This document shows positions 35,808 to 44,591 of a stretch of 64,000 nucleotides of DNA, piece by piece. How positions within the stretch are numbered: position 1 is the stretch's first letter; each line of letters begins with the position of its first letter. The stretch comes from Mucilaginibacter pedocola. GTDB taxonomy: Bacteria > Bacteroidota > Bacteroidia > Sphingobacteriales > Sphingobacteriaceae. The stretch spans positions 434,001 to 498,000 of the forward strand of contig NZ_MBTF01000001.1 in the NCBI RefSeq assembly GCF_002013915.1, written 5' to 3'. A program made the position numbers and the translations under genes. The notes beneath the pieces were generated by a model. The model was not told the DNA's origin, searched no databases, and saw nothing but the letters and a program-made list of their open reading frames with translations.

Positions 35808-38174
35808 ATGATAAAGAATTACTTAAAGGTTGCCTGGCGCGGAATAGCCAACAATAAAATATCATCCATTATAAACATTGGCGGGTTGGCGCTTGGTATG
35901 GCGGTTAGCTTTATGCTGATGCTGTACGTTTATAACGAGTACAGCTATGATAAATTCCACACAAACAGCGAGCGGCTTTACCAGGTATTTAAAAACCAGC
36001 CCACCAACGGCGAAATACGCACCAAGCCACTAACGCAGCAACTGCTTGCAGGAACCATCAAAAAAGATCTCCCGGAGGTTGAAGAAGTAGCACGGATCAA
36101 CGAATCAAAAGATGCCTTGATAGCTTTAAAAGGGCAGGGGATAAAGGTGAATACAGTTGCTGCCGATCAGTCGCTGTTTAACCTTTTCGATTTTGAGTTT
36201 GTATGGGGTAATAAGCGCACCGCACTTACAGATCCTACCGGCATTGTTATTTCGGAGTCGACGGCTATTGCCATCTTTGGTAACCGTAACCCGATGGGAG
36301 AGATGCTGAAGTACGAAAACCAATTCCCCATGAAGGTGAGCGCGGTGATAAAAGACAATCCGCAAAACTCGAGCTTTACCTTCAAAGCCATTATTCCATG
36401 GGAAGCATTTCTAACGCAAAACCCATGGCTGAAGGGCGAAGGTTGGGACAACTACGCGTATTTTACTTACCTCCGTTTAAAACCCGGCGCATCTGCCGAT
36501 GTACTTAACAGTAAGCTGAAAGATCTGATAGGCCGGCATTTTGCGAAAGATGCAGCAGTGAAATTGTTTATGTTCCCCTATGCCAAACTGCATTTATATG
36601 GCGAATTTAAAAATGGCGTAAGCGTTGGTGGCCGTATAGAGTATGTGCGCCTGTTCCTGTTGCTGGCTGTTGGCATATTGCTCATCGCCTGCATTAACTT
36701 CATGAATCTTTCTACCGCACGGTCGGAGAAGAGGGCACGCGAGGTGGGTATACGGAAAGCCATTGGAGCGCGGCGTGGTGCCCTCATTGCACAATTTATG
36801 GGCGAATCCCTGGTGATGGCCTTTCTATCCTTTCTGTTGGCAGTGGTATTGATGATGGTGTTGCTGCCCGTTTTCCGGAATATCATCAATATCAATTTAA
36901 GCCTGCCGTACGCTAACCCGGCCGCATGGGGCTTAGCATTGGCGGTAACTATTATTACAGGCTTAATTGCAGGTAGCTATCCGGCTTTATTTCTTTCATC
37001 ATTTAAGCCGGTTAAAGTTTTAAAAGGGCAAATAGTGAGCAGTAATAATATCATCCGCCCGCGGCAGGTGCTGGTGGTGCTGCAGTTCACCTTCGCAACT
37101 TCTTTGATCATATTCAGCATATTCATTTATCGGCAGATCAATTTTATAAAAGACCGCCCCATAGGCTACGACCGCGACGGTTTGGTAGAGATAGCTGCCG
37201 ATGGCCGCATGTACGATCAATTTAACCTTTTCCGCCGCGATATACTGGCCTCCGGCGCGGTTACCGACGCTGCCCTAATATCCGACCCCATCAATAATGC
37301 AACAGGTGCCACCTGGAATAACACCTGGCCGGGACAGCTCCCCGGCGAAGAGAGTATTTCCATAGATTGCCTTGCAGCCACGTATCATTTTATTGATACC
37401 TACCGCCTCAAGATACTCGAAGGGCGCGATTTTTCCTCCAGTCGCCCGTCGGATTCTACGGCTGTTATTTTGAACGAGGCTGCCGTGAACCTCATGCGTA
37501 TGAAAGAGCCCGTTGGCCAGCAAATAACCTGGATGGGAGGCAAGCGAACGGTAATAGGCGTGGTGAAGAATTTTGTATTGGCATCTCCCTACGAACCTGT
37601 AAAGCCTGTAATAATAGGATTTATGCAAGGCTGGGCAACAAGTATAGGCATGCGCCTTAATCCTAATAAACCGGTATCCGCAAGCCTGGCGCAATTGCAA
37701 AGCATCTATAACAAGTACAACCCGAGTTACCCTTTCGAATATAAGTTTACCGACGATACCTACGCCACAAAGTTCCGCAACGAGAAGCTGCTGGGGGCAA
37801 TGGCAGTACTATTTACAGGCCTCGCCATTGTACTTTCAGCACTTGGTTTATTCGGACTGGCGGCGTTCTCTGCCGAGCGCAGGCGCCGCGAGATAAGCAT
37901 ACGCAAAGTATTGGGCGCCGGAACCGCTGCCCTATGGCTAAAACTTTCGCAGGAGTTTGTGCTGTTGGTTTTAATATCCTTTGTAATAGGCTCGTTAATA
38001 AGCTGGTATAATATCAGCCAATGGCTGGCTAAATACACATACCATACCACCATAACCGTTTGGGTATTTGCCGCAACGCTGTTGCTTAGCATGGTTATCT
38101 GCCTCGCTGCGGTAAGCTGGCAGGCCATAAAAGCCGCGTTGGTTAATCCGGTGAAGAATCTTAGGAGTGAATAG
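35808..38174 (+). CDS. FtsX/MacB-type ABC transporter permease, copy 14 (last of the array)
   Basis: 788 residues, sister of the copy at 30634. MIKNYLKVAWRGIANNKISS start. Central signature RAREVGIRKAIGAR from R309. The C-terminal signature is altered to ERRRREISIRKVLGAG, with Ser for Gly and Gly for the final Ser. Tail ALVNPVKNLRSE. The leader differs from other internal genes: TTGTA-N6-TACAA-AAG stands directly before the ATG, resembling the bases just upstream of the module-3 -24 element. Confidence 0.93.
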   Translation: MIKNYLKVAWRGIANNKISSIINIGGLALGMAVSFMLMLYVYNEYSYDKFHTNSERLYQVFKNQPTNGEIRTKPLTQQLLAGTIKKDLPEVEEVARINESKDALIALKGQGIKVNTVAADQSLFNLFDFEFVWGNKRTALTDPTGIVISESTAIAIFGNRNPMGEMLKYENQFPMKVSAVIKDNPQNSSFTFKAIIPWEAFLTQNPWLKGEGWDNYAYFTYLRLKPGASADVLNSKLKDLIGRHFAKDAAVKLFMFPYAKLHLYGEFKNGVSVGGRIEYVRLFLLLAVGILLIACINFMNLSTARSEKRAREVGIRKAIGARRGALIAQFMGESLVMAFLSFLLAVVLMMVLLPVFRNIININLSLPYANPAAWGLALAVTIITGLIAGSYPALFLSSFKPVKVLKGQIVSSNNIIRPRQVLVVLQFTFATSLIIFSIFIYRQINFIKDRPIGYDRDGLVEIAADGRMYDQFNLFRRDILASGAVTDAALISDPINNATGATWNNTWPGQLPGEESISIDCLAATYHFIDTYRLKILEGRDFSSSRPSDSTAVILNEAAVNLMRMKEPVGQQITWMGGKRTVIGVVKNFVLASPYEPVKPVIIGFMQGWATSIGMRLNPNKPVSASLAQLQSIYNKYNPSYPFEYKFTDDTYATKFRNEKLLGAMAVLFTGLAIVLSALGLFGLAAFSAERRRREISIRKVLGAGTAALWLKLSQEFVLLVLISFVIGSLISWYNISQWLAKYTYHTTITVWVFAATLLLSMVICLAAVSWQAIKAALVNPVKNLRSE

Positions 38175-38177
38175 GAT

Positions 38178-38346
38178 GGTGAGTGGTTGATTAAGTGAGT
38201 GGTGAGTGGTTATGGTATTTGCTGCATTAGAATAAGTAGCGATGGGTTTGAAACCCATCGCTACGGTTTAAGGTATGCACAAAGTATTTTCGCCATCCTT
38301 ACAAATATTACATTTCCCAACCATTCACCACTTAACTACTCACCAC
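38178..38346. repeat. Nested inverted repeat at the end of the permease array
   Basis: The outer arms are built of GTGAGTGGTTGATTAAGTGA words (38178-38212) and complementary AACCATTCACCACTTAACTA words (38318-38356). Inside is a perfect 14-bp hairpin, GTAGCGATGGGTTT-g-AAACCCATCGCTAC (38236-38264). No T-tract follows, but the structure could end or protect the array transcript. Confidence 0.6.
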
Positions 38347-38366
38347 TTAACCATCCCAAAAATCCG

Positions 38367-38374
38367 TACCTTTG
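38367..38374 (+). promoter_or_regulatory. TAnnTTTG -7 element of recR
   Basis: TACCTTTG ends only 4 bases before the recR ATG at 38379. With the usual start point several bases after the -7 box the mRNA would be leaderless or nearly so. No convincing TTG -33 element is seen 19-21 bases upstream. Confidence 0.5.
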
Positions 38375-38378
38375 CACC

Positions 38379-38993
38379 ATGAATTTTTCCTCGAAATTAC
38401 TGGAGAGTGCTGTTGCGGAGTTTGCCAAATTACCGGGCGTTGGGCAAAAAACGGCCCTGCGTTTGGTGCTGCATTTGCTTAACCAGGATAAGGAGGAGGT
38501 AGCGCAATTCAGCAGCGCCATTAGCCGCCTGCGTAACGAAATTCAGTTTTGTGGTACCTGCCACAACATATCTGATAGCGCAACCTGTGAGATATGCAGT
38601 TCCCCAAAGCGCGACCATTCCATCATTTGCGTGGTAGAAGATACCCGCGATGTAATGGCCATTGAGAACACCAACCAGTATAATGGCGTATACCACGTGC
38701 TTGGCGGTTTAATTTCGCCGATGGACGGCGTAGGCCCAAGTGACCTGCAGGTTGATACACTTGTTGAAAGGTTAAAAGAGGGCGGTGCTAAAGAAATAAT
38801 TTTTGCCTTAAGCGCAACAATGGAAGGCGATACCACTATTTTCTATCTGCATAAGCGTTTAAAGCAATTTAGCATAAATATATCAACCATTGCCCGTGGC
38901 ATAGCTTTTGGTGGAGAGTTAGAGTACGTAGACGAAATTACCTTAGGCCGATCTATTGTAACCCGTGTGCCGTACCAACACTCATTATCCTGA
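38379..38993 (+). CDS. recR: Recombination mediator protein RecR
   Basis: 204 residues from the ATG at 38379; the frame is open further upstream but through intergenic repeats. Helix-hairpin-helix [12 protein letters not shown] at ~20, a four-cysteine zinc finger [16 protein letters not shown] at ~57-72, a Toprim domain beginning [15 protein letters not shown], and a C-terminal Walker-B-like region ending VTRVPYQ. Length matches typical RecR (~200). It acts with RecO and RecF in loading RecA at gaps. The next gene begins 6 bases after its stop. Confidence 0.96.
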   Translation: MNFSSKLLESAVAEFAKLPGVGQKTALRLVLHLLNQDKEEVAQFSSAISRLRNEIQFCGTCHNISDSATCEICSSPKRDHSIICVVEDTRDVMAIENTNQYNGVYHVLGGLISPMDGVGPSDLQVDTLVERLKEGGAKEIIFALSATMEGDTTIFYLHKRLKQFSINISTIARGIAFGGELEYVDEITLGRSIVTRVPYQHSLS

Positions 38994-38999
38994 TAGCTT

Positions 39000-39836
39000 A
39001 TGAAACTCTCTGTAATTGTAGTTAATTACAATATGTGCACCTTGTTAAAGCAGTCGGTTGGCTCTTTAATTAAAGCTTGTAAACATGTTGACTATGAGTT
39101 GATTGTAGTAGATGATAACTCTACTGATAAATCGGTTAAAATGCTGCGCACAGAGTTCCCAAAAGTAAAGGTTATCCGCAACGAAAAATCGTTGGGTATG
39201 GCGAAATGCCGTAACCTTGCATTGGAAAAAGCTACAGGCCAGTATGTTTTACTGGCCAATGCGGATACAATAACAGCCAGTAACGCACTGGAGGGGACAC
39301 TAAGTTTTATGGATAACCACGGCAAGGCCGGCGCGGTTGGCATCAGGATGCTTACGCCGCAGGGCAGGTTCTTGCAGGTATCGCGCAGGGGCTTTAACCT
39401 TGCCTGGGAGTCGTTCTTCAAACTCACAGGTATGGCAAAACACTTCGTTAAATCGAGGCTGTATAAACGTAAAGATGAGAAGTGGGTGGATGAATTTGAA
39501 ACCGCCGAAGTTGATGTGGTGAATGGAGCGTTTATGCTGCTGCGCAAGTCGGTACTGAACGAGGTGGGTGTGCTGGATGAGCGTTTCACCATGTTCGGGC
39601 ATGATATCGACCTGTCGTACCGCATACGCCTTGCGGGCTACAAAAATTACTATTACCCCAAAACTTATATACTCAATTTCAGGAAGCAGCAGAGTGCTAA
39701 ATTTACGTGGGCTTACATCAAGCACTTTTATGGTGCGATGATTATATTCGCGGCGAAATATATGTTCCGCATGCCGGAGATCAAGATCCCGGAAGTGGCG
39801 CCAATGTTTGCCCCTAAATATGAACTTGAAAAATAA
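39000..39836 (+). CDS. Family 2 glycosyltransferase
   Basis: 278 residues. The GT-A fold is evident: SVIVVNYNMCTLLKQSVGSL at the N-terminus, YELIVVDDNSTD (~33-44), LGMAKCRNLALEKATGQYVL, a DxD-equivalent NAD near residue 92, and the acceptor-side FGHDIDLSYRIRLAGYKNYY. There is no strong membrane segment apart from a weak hydrophobic stretch near 245 (GAMIIFAAKYMF). Related enzymes build rhamnosyl or O-antigen-type linkages, but donor and acceptor cannot be assigned. It follows recR by 6 bases and overlaps the SDR gene by 17, so the three are probably co-transcribed. Confidence 0.88.
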   Translation: MKLSVIVVNYNMCTLLKQSVGSLIKACKHVDYELIVVDDNSTDKSVKMLRTEFPKVKVIRNEKSLGMAKCRNLALEKATGQYVLLANADTITASNALEGTLSFMDNHGKAGAVGIRMLTPQGRFLQVSRRGFNLAWESFFKLTGMAKHFVKSRLYKRKDEKWVDEFETAEVDVVNGAFMLLRKSVLNEVGVLDERFTMFGHDIDLSYRIRLAGYKNYYYPKTYILNFRKQQSAKFTWAYIKHFYGAMIIFAAKYMFRMPEIKIPEVAPMFAPKYELEK

Positions 39837-40635
39837 AGTTGTCGTCATCACCGGTGCCTCCTCGGGCATTGGTAAATCCCTCGCTATAGAATTTGCAAAC
39901 CGCGGTGCTAACCTCGTGTTGGGCGCACGCCAATTCGTAAACCTGTGCACCATTGCCCAAAATATTGAAACGCATCAAAAAGTGCGTGCCGTAGCCGTTC
40001 AGTGCGATGTTACTGTTGAAGAGGATTGCCGTATGCTCATTAAACAGGCTATGCTTACCTTCGGCAGGATAGATGTGCTCATCAACAATGCCGGCATCAG
40101 CATGCGTGCGCTATTCAAAGATGTTGACCTGAAAGTTTTAAAAGACTTGATGGACGTAAACTTTTGGGGCGCGGTTTATTGCACTAAATATGCCCTGCCC
40201 GAGATCATCAAAACCAAAGGCAGCATTGTAGGCGTATCATCTATTGCAGGTTATAAAGGGCTTCCCGGCCGTGCAGGCTATTCGGCCAGTAAATATGCCA
40301 TGAACGGTTTTATGGATGCACTGCGTGTAGAGAACTTAAAAACCGGTGTACACGTAATGGTAGCATGCCCGGGTTTCACGGCATCAAACATCCGCAACAC
40401 CGCATTAGATAAACATGGCAAGCAACAAGGCGAAAGCACGCTGGAAGAAAATAAAATGATGACCTCAGAAAAGGTGGCTACCCTAATAGCAAACGGCATA
40501 GAAAACCGCAGCCGCACCCTCATCATGACCGGCCAGGGTAAACTTACCGTGTTCCTCAGCAAGTTCTTTCCCGCATTTTTAGATACGCAGGTGTATAAAG
40601 TATTTGCCAGGGAGCGCGATCCGTTGCTTCGGTAG
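39820..40635 (+). CDS. SDR family NAD(P)-dependent oxidoreductase
   Basis: 271 residues from the ATG at 39820 (MNLKNKVVVITGAS); a TTG four codons earlier is less likely. Classical short-chain dehydrogenase: TGASSGIG nucleotide motif at ~10-17, NNAG at ~88, a catalytic serine in GVSSIAG, and YSASK with the YxxxK pair. The substrate is unknown. The gene overlaps the 3' end of the glycosyltransferase by 17 bases, suggesting translational coupling. Confidence 0.9.
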   Translation: MNLKNKVVVITGASSGIGKSLAIEFANRGANLVLGARQFVNLCTIAQNIETHQKVRAVAVQCDVTVEEDCRMLIKQAMLTFGRIDVLINNAGISMRALFKDVDLKVLKDLMDVNFWGAVYCTKYALPEIIKTKGSIVGVSSIAGYKGLPGRAGYSASKYAMNGFMDALRVENLKTGVHVMVACPGFTASNIRNTALDKHGKQQGESTLEENKMMTSEKVATLIANGIENRSRTLIMTGQGKLTVFLSKFFPAFLDTQVYKVFARERDPLLR

Positions 40636-40707
40636 TTCATTGGTTCACAGGTTCAATAGTTCATTGGTGGGTTTGACATTAGCTGTTAGCGCGAATACTA
40701 ACCATAA

Positions 40708-40750
40708 TGTCATCCCGAACGAAACGGGGCGAGGAGGGAACTTGTACGGT
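40708..40750. repeat. TGTCATCCCGAACG intergenic repeat
   Basis: TGTCATCCCGAACGAAACGG followed by GGCGAGGAGGGAACTTG matches the general form of a short dispersed intergenic repeat common in Bacteroidota genomes (recalled, not searched). The 72 bases before it contain GGTTCA/TTCATTGG words only. Confidence 0.45.
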
Positions 40751-40781
40751 ATGCAAGGCAGATGCGCAAGCCTAAAAAAGC

Positions 40782-40814
40782 AAATCGGCATGGCGAAAAA
40801 CGCCATGCCGATTT
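40782..40814. terminator. Bidirectional terminator between SDR and folD
   Basis: AAATCGGCATGGCG-aaaaa-CGCCATGCCGATTT is a perfect 14-bp stem with A-rich and T-rich flanks. It lies between two convergent genes. Confidence 0.8.
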
Positions 40815-40841
40815 ATATATCTTTAAGAAATTAGCTATTCT

Positions 40842-41723
40842 TTACGAATAAACCTCTTTATTAGCCGAAGCCAAGGTGTTTTTCAATAAGCCTACAATAG
40901 TCATCAAACCAACGCCACCGGGTACCGGGGTTATCCATGATGATTTTGGAGCAACGCCATCAAAATCAACATCGCCATACAGTTTGTAGCCCGATTTAGT
41001 GGTGGTTGATGTTTCGCGGTTCATGCCTACGTCAACTATTACCACGCCATCCTTCACCATATCGGCAGTAATGAAATTCTTTTTGCCGATGGCTACGATC
41101 AGGATATCGGCATCGAGCGTAAATTTTTTGATATCTGGTGTTCTGCTGTGGCAGATGGTAACAGTGCAATTACCGGGCTGGGTGTTACGAGCCATCAATA
41201 TGCTCATAGGCGAACCTACGATGTTGCTACGTCCAACTACCACACAGTGTTTACCTGCGGTTTCGATACCGTACTCTTTCAGCATCAGCGTAATACCGTA
41301 AGGCGTTGCGGGGATGAACGATGGCAGGTTGCGCTGCATACGGCCCAAGTTTACGGGGTGGAAACCATCTACATCTTTACGGTGGTCTATGCGTTCGGTA
41401 ACTTTCTCCGGGTCGATGTGTTTGGGTAGGGGGAGTTGAACAATGATACCGTCGATATCAGCATCAGCATTCAGTTCGGCTACTTTAGCAAGCAGTTCTT
41501 CTTCGGTTACGGTATCTTCATAACGCACCAAAGTTGATTTGAAGCCAACTTTTTCGCAGTTCTTCATTTTGCTGGCCACATAAGTTTCGCTGCCACCATC
41601 GTGGCCAACCAATACGGCTACCAAATGCGGCTTGCGGCCGGTGCGCTCCAATATTTTAGCCGCTTCTTCGGCTATCTCTACCTTAAGTTTTTCTGATACG
41701 TATTTTCCGTCGAGTAATTGCAT
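40842..41723 (-). CDS. folD: Bifunctional methylenetetrahydrofolate dehydrogenase/cyclohydrolase
   Basis: 293 residues. The catalytic lysine lies in [14 protein letters not shown] (~50-63), with the QLPLPKHID motif, the nucleotide-binding [10 protein letters not shown] (~165) and the C-terminal PGGVGLMT. It interconverts 5,10-methylene-, methenyl- and 10-formyl-tetrahydrofolate in the cytoplasm, supplying one-carbon units for purines and fMet-tRNA. It lies downstream of lepA across a G/C-rich inverted repeat. Length agrees with the family. Confidence 0.97.
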   Translation of the reverse strand: MQLLDGKYVSEKLKVEIAEEAAKILERTGRKPHLVAVLVGHDGGSETYVASKMKNCEKVGFKSTLVRYEDTVTEEELLAKVAELNADADIDGIIVQLPLPKHIDPEKVTERIDHRKDVDGFHPVNLGRMQRNLPSFIPATPYGITLMLKEYGIETAGKHCVVVGRSNIVGSPMSILMARNTQPGNCTVTICHSRTPDIKKFTLDADILIVAIGKKNFITADMVKDGVVIVDVGMNRETSTTTKSGYKLYGDVDFDGVAPKSSWITPVPGGVGLMTIVGLLKNTLASANKEVYS

Positions 41724-41729
41724 AATCTC

Positions 41730-41820
41730 CAGCCCCCTAACCCCCTAAAGGGGGAACAATAATTTTATAATAAAGCCCTCCATGCTTTTAAAAAGCTCCC
41801 CCTTCAGGGGGCTGGGGGGC
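41730..41820. repeat. CCCCCTAAAGGGGG inverted repeats between lepA and folD
   Basis: AGCCCCCTAACCCCCTAAAG, continuing GGGG, on the left (41731-41754) and AGCTCCCCCTTCAGGGGGCT, continuing GGGGGGC, on the right (41795-41820) can each fold locally and also pair with each other. The element abuts the lepA stop. Such AGCCCCCTAA repeats are familiar in Bacteroidota intergenic regions (recalled, not searched). Confidence 0.6.
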
Positions 41821-43608
41821 TTAGTCCAGTTTCAGCACCGCCATAAATGCGCTTTGTGGTATCTCTACGTTACCAACCTGGCGCATGCGTTTTTTACCGG
41901 CTTTTTGTTTTTCTAACAGTTTACGTTTACGCGATATATCACCGCCGTAACATTTGGCGGTTACATCCTTACGCATTGCTTTCACGGTTTCGCGGGCGAT
42001 GATCTTAGCGCCGATAGAGGCCTGTATAATGATCTCGAACTGCTGGCGCGGTAAAAGCTCTTTTAGTTTTTCGCATATTTTCTTGCCAAAATCGTAAGAG
42101 TTGCTGCGGTGTATCAATGATGATAAGGCATCCACGGGTTCGCTGTTCAGGCGGATATCCAGTTTCACCAGGTCAGATTGGCGGTAGCCTATCTGGTGGT
42201 AATCGAAAGAGGCGTAACCTTTAGAGATGGTTTTCAGTTTATCATAGAAGTCGAATACGATCTCGCCCATCGGCATTTCGAATACCAACTCCACACGATC
42301 GGATGTTAGGTAAGATTGGTTTACGATCATACCACGCTTTTGTATACAAAGCGACATTACCGGGCCAACAAAGTCTGATTTAGTAATGATGGTAGCCTTA
42401 ATAAAAGGCTCTTCCACAAAGTCGATCTTGCTTGGATCGGGCAGGTCTGATGGGTTGTTTACCGCGAAGGCAACGCCCTTGGTATCGTGCGCAATGTACG
42501 AAACGTTGGGAACGGTAGTAATAACCGTCATATTGAACTCGCGCTCCAAACGCTCCTGGATGATCTCCATGTGCAACATCCCCAGGAAACCGCATCGGAA
42601 GCCGAAGCCTAATGCTGCAGATGATTCCGGTTCGAAAACCAAAGAAGCATCGTTCAACTGCAGTTTCGCCATCGATTCGCGCAGCTCTTCGTAATCTTCG
42701 GTATCAACCGGGTAAATACCGGCAAATACCATTGGCTTTACCTCTTCAAAACCTTGTATACCTTCGGCGCAAGGGCGGTCTACCTTGGTAATAGTATCAC
42801 CCACTTTTACCTCGCGGGCTTCTTTTATACCCGATATGATGTAACCCACGTCGCCGGTTTTTATCACATCCTTAGGTAATTGCTTTAATTTTAGCGTACC
42901 TACTTCATCAGCAAGGTATTCTTTTTCAGTCGCAACAAATTTTACTTTATCACCTTTGCGTATCTCGCCGTTGGTTACCTTAAAATAAGCGATGATACCG
43001 CGGAAAGAGTTGAATACCGAGTCGAAGATCAAGGCCTGCAGCGGAGCCTCAGGGTCGCCAACAGGGGCGGGTACGCGCTCTACAATGGCGCGTAAAATAT
43101 CGTGAACGCCCAAGCCGGTTTTGCCGGATGCAGCTAATATCTCTTCGCGTTTGCAACCAATCAGGTCAACTATCTGGTCTTTCACCTCCTCGGGCATAGC
43201 GCCGGGCAGGTCCATTTTGTTGAGTACCGGGATAATTTCCAGGTCGTTCTCGAGTGCCAAATAAAGGTTAGATATGGTTTGCGCCTGTATGCCCTGCGCG
43301 GCATCTACAATAAGCAGAGCGCCTTCGCAAGCAGCAATAGAGCGCGAAACTTCGTAAGAAAAGTCTACGTGCCCGGGAGTGTCTATCAGGTTCAGGACGT
43401 ATTTTTGACCGTCCAGTTCATAATCCATCTGTATAGCGTGGCTCTTGATGGTGATACCGCGCTCGCGCTCAAGGTCCATATCGTCAAGCAATTGCGCTTG
43501 CGATTCGCGCTGGGTGATGGTGTTGGTGTACTCTAACAACCTATCGGCAAGGGTACTTTTGCCGTGGTCGATATGTGCTATGATACAAAAATTACGTATG
43601 TGCTTCAT
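41821..43608 (-). CDS. lepA: Elongation factor 4 (LepA)
   Basis: 595 residues, typical for LepA. GTPase motifs: [15 protein letters not shown] (G1), [14 protein letters not shown] (G2), [14 protein letters not shown] (G3), NKMDLPGA (G4). The LepA-specific C-terminal domain ends with [20 protein letters not shown]. It is a ribosome-associated translational GTPase. A -7-like TATTTTTG lies 7 bases before the start codon on the minus strand. Confidence 0.97.
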   Translation of the reverse strand: MKHIRNFCIIAHIDHGKSTLADRLLEYTNTITQRESQAQLLDDMDLERERGITIKSHAIQMDYELDGQKYVLNLIDTPGHVDFSYEVSRSIAACEGALLIVDAAQGIQAQTISNLYLALENDLEIIPVLNKMDLPGAMPEEVKDQIVDLIGCKREEILAASGKTGLGVHDILRAIVERVPAPVGDPEAPLQALIFDSVFNSFRGIIAYFKVTNGEIRKGDKVKFVATEKEYLADEVGTLKLKQLPKDVIKTGDVGYIISGIKEAREVKVGDTITKVDRPCAEGIQGFEEVKPMVFAGIYPVDTEDYEELRESMAKLQLNDASLVFEPESSAALGFGFRCGFLGMLHMEIIQERLEREFNMTVITTVPNVSYIAHDTKGVAFAVNNPSDLPDPSKIDFVEEPFIKATIITKSDFVGPVMSLCIQKRGMIVNQSYLTSDRVELVFEMPMGEIVFDFYDKLKTISKGYASFDYHQIGYRQSDLVKLDIRLNSEPVDALSSLIHRSNSYDFGKKICEKLKELLPRQQFEIIIQASIGAKIIARETVKAMRKDVTAKCYGGDISRKRKLLEKQKAGKKRMRQVGNVEIPQSAFMAVLKLD

Positions 43609-43615
43609 TCAACCG

Positions 43616-43623
43616 CAAAAATA
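43616..43623 (-). promoter_or_regulatory. TAnnTTTG -7 element of lepA
   Basis: On the minus strand TATTTTTG ends 7 bases before the lepA ATG, so transcription would start at or just before the start codon. No TTG at the -33 position is clear. Confidence 0.45.
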
Positions 43624-43695
43624 ACTTTTTAAGCGGATAAATTGGCATGGTTTGATTGATTTGCTAACTTACTGAAAGCTAACTCATAATACCTG

Positions 43696-44557
43696 ATGAT
43701 AGATAAAGCTGTTACCGCCGCGGTAGAAGATATATTATTCGAAAAAATAATAAAGGCACAATCCGTCTCCGGCGGCGATATTAACGAAGCTTATTGTTTG
43801 CAAACTTCTGATAATAAATACTTCATCAAAGTAAATTCTGCGAAGCGCTTCCCCAATATGTTCGAACGGGAAGCAGAAGGCTTAAAGCGCATTGCCCAAA
43901 CGGCGGCTATTAATGTACCGCTGGGAATTGCCTGCGGAGAAGCAGATGGCTACAGTTATTTTTTGATGGAATGGGTTAATGCCGCCAGGCCCGATGATAA
44001 AAGCTTTGCAAGTTTGGGAGAGGGGCTGGCAAGTTTACACCGCGCCACTTCTGAATTATTTGGATTTGATACGGATAACTATCGGCTCCCTGCATCAAAG
44101 CAATAGGCAACACAAAAGCTGGGCAGATTTTTACGCGGAAGAACGCTTGCAGCCTTTAGTGAAGATGGCCGTCGATAGCAGAGAGCTTGGCAAAAGCGAT
44201 ATACAGCAGTTCGATAAACTCTACGCAAAATTGCCGGAGCTATTCGATCTCGAACCACCAGCACTCATCCATGGCGACCTTTGGAGCGGTAATTTCCTAA
44301 TTGATATAAAAGGCATACCCTTCTTAATTGATCCGGCAGTTTACCTCGGCCACCGCGAAATGGACCTGGCCTTGACTACTCTCTTCGGTGGTTTTGGCGC
44401 AACGTTTTACGAGGCTTACCAGCAACACTACCCGCTAAGCCCCGGCTTTCAGCAACGCATAAAACTGTGGTGCCTGTATCCGTTATTGGTGCATGTTAAC
44501 CTGTTCGGCGGCGGGTATTCCAACCAGTTGCGTAGTCATTTAAATGCTTACCTGTGA
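43696..44557 (+). pseudogene. Fructosamine kinase family gene with a frameshift
   Basis: The first frame (43696-44106) gives a typical fructosamine/ketosamine kinase N-terminus: SVSGGDINEAYCL, YFIKVNS, FEREAEGLKRI, YFLMEWV and SLHRATSELFGFDTDNY, then an out-of-frame tail. The second frame picks up from about 44080 with IGSLHQSN and continues to the stop at 44557, including the catalytic HGDLWSGNFLID and DPAVYLGHREMDLA. Joining at AACTAT|ATCGGC restores a full-length protein of about 288 residues, so two bases appear lost (or one gained) at ~44078-44083. All catalytic motifs remain intact. This is either a recent mutation or a sequencing error. The intact enzyme would phosphorylate protein-bound ketosamines for deglycation. 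Confidence 0.82.
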
Positions 44558-44591
44558 TTTTTTACTGAACCGAAATCGGTTTAGCATTAAA

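Noticed and set aside
38199..38378. 60-residue N-terminal extension of RecR
   Set aside because: It is read through intergenic inverted repeats; the ATG at 38379 gives the standard RecR start and length.
41148..41429. Plus-strand open frame inside folD
   Set aside because: It is opposite a well-conserved folD with no independent support.
44075..44090. Programmed ribosomal frameshift in the fructosamine kinase
   Set aside because: No slippery heptamer, downstream pseudoknot or internal Shine-Dalgarno is visible, and the family is not known for recoding.
43979..44557. A separate gene starting at 43979 in the second frame of the fructosamine kinase
   Set aside because: The residues before IGSLHQSN are an out-of-frame reading of the kinase N-terminal half. 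The two frames join into one standard-length kinase.
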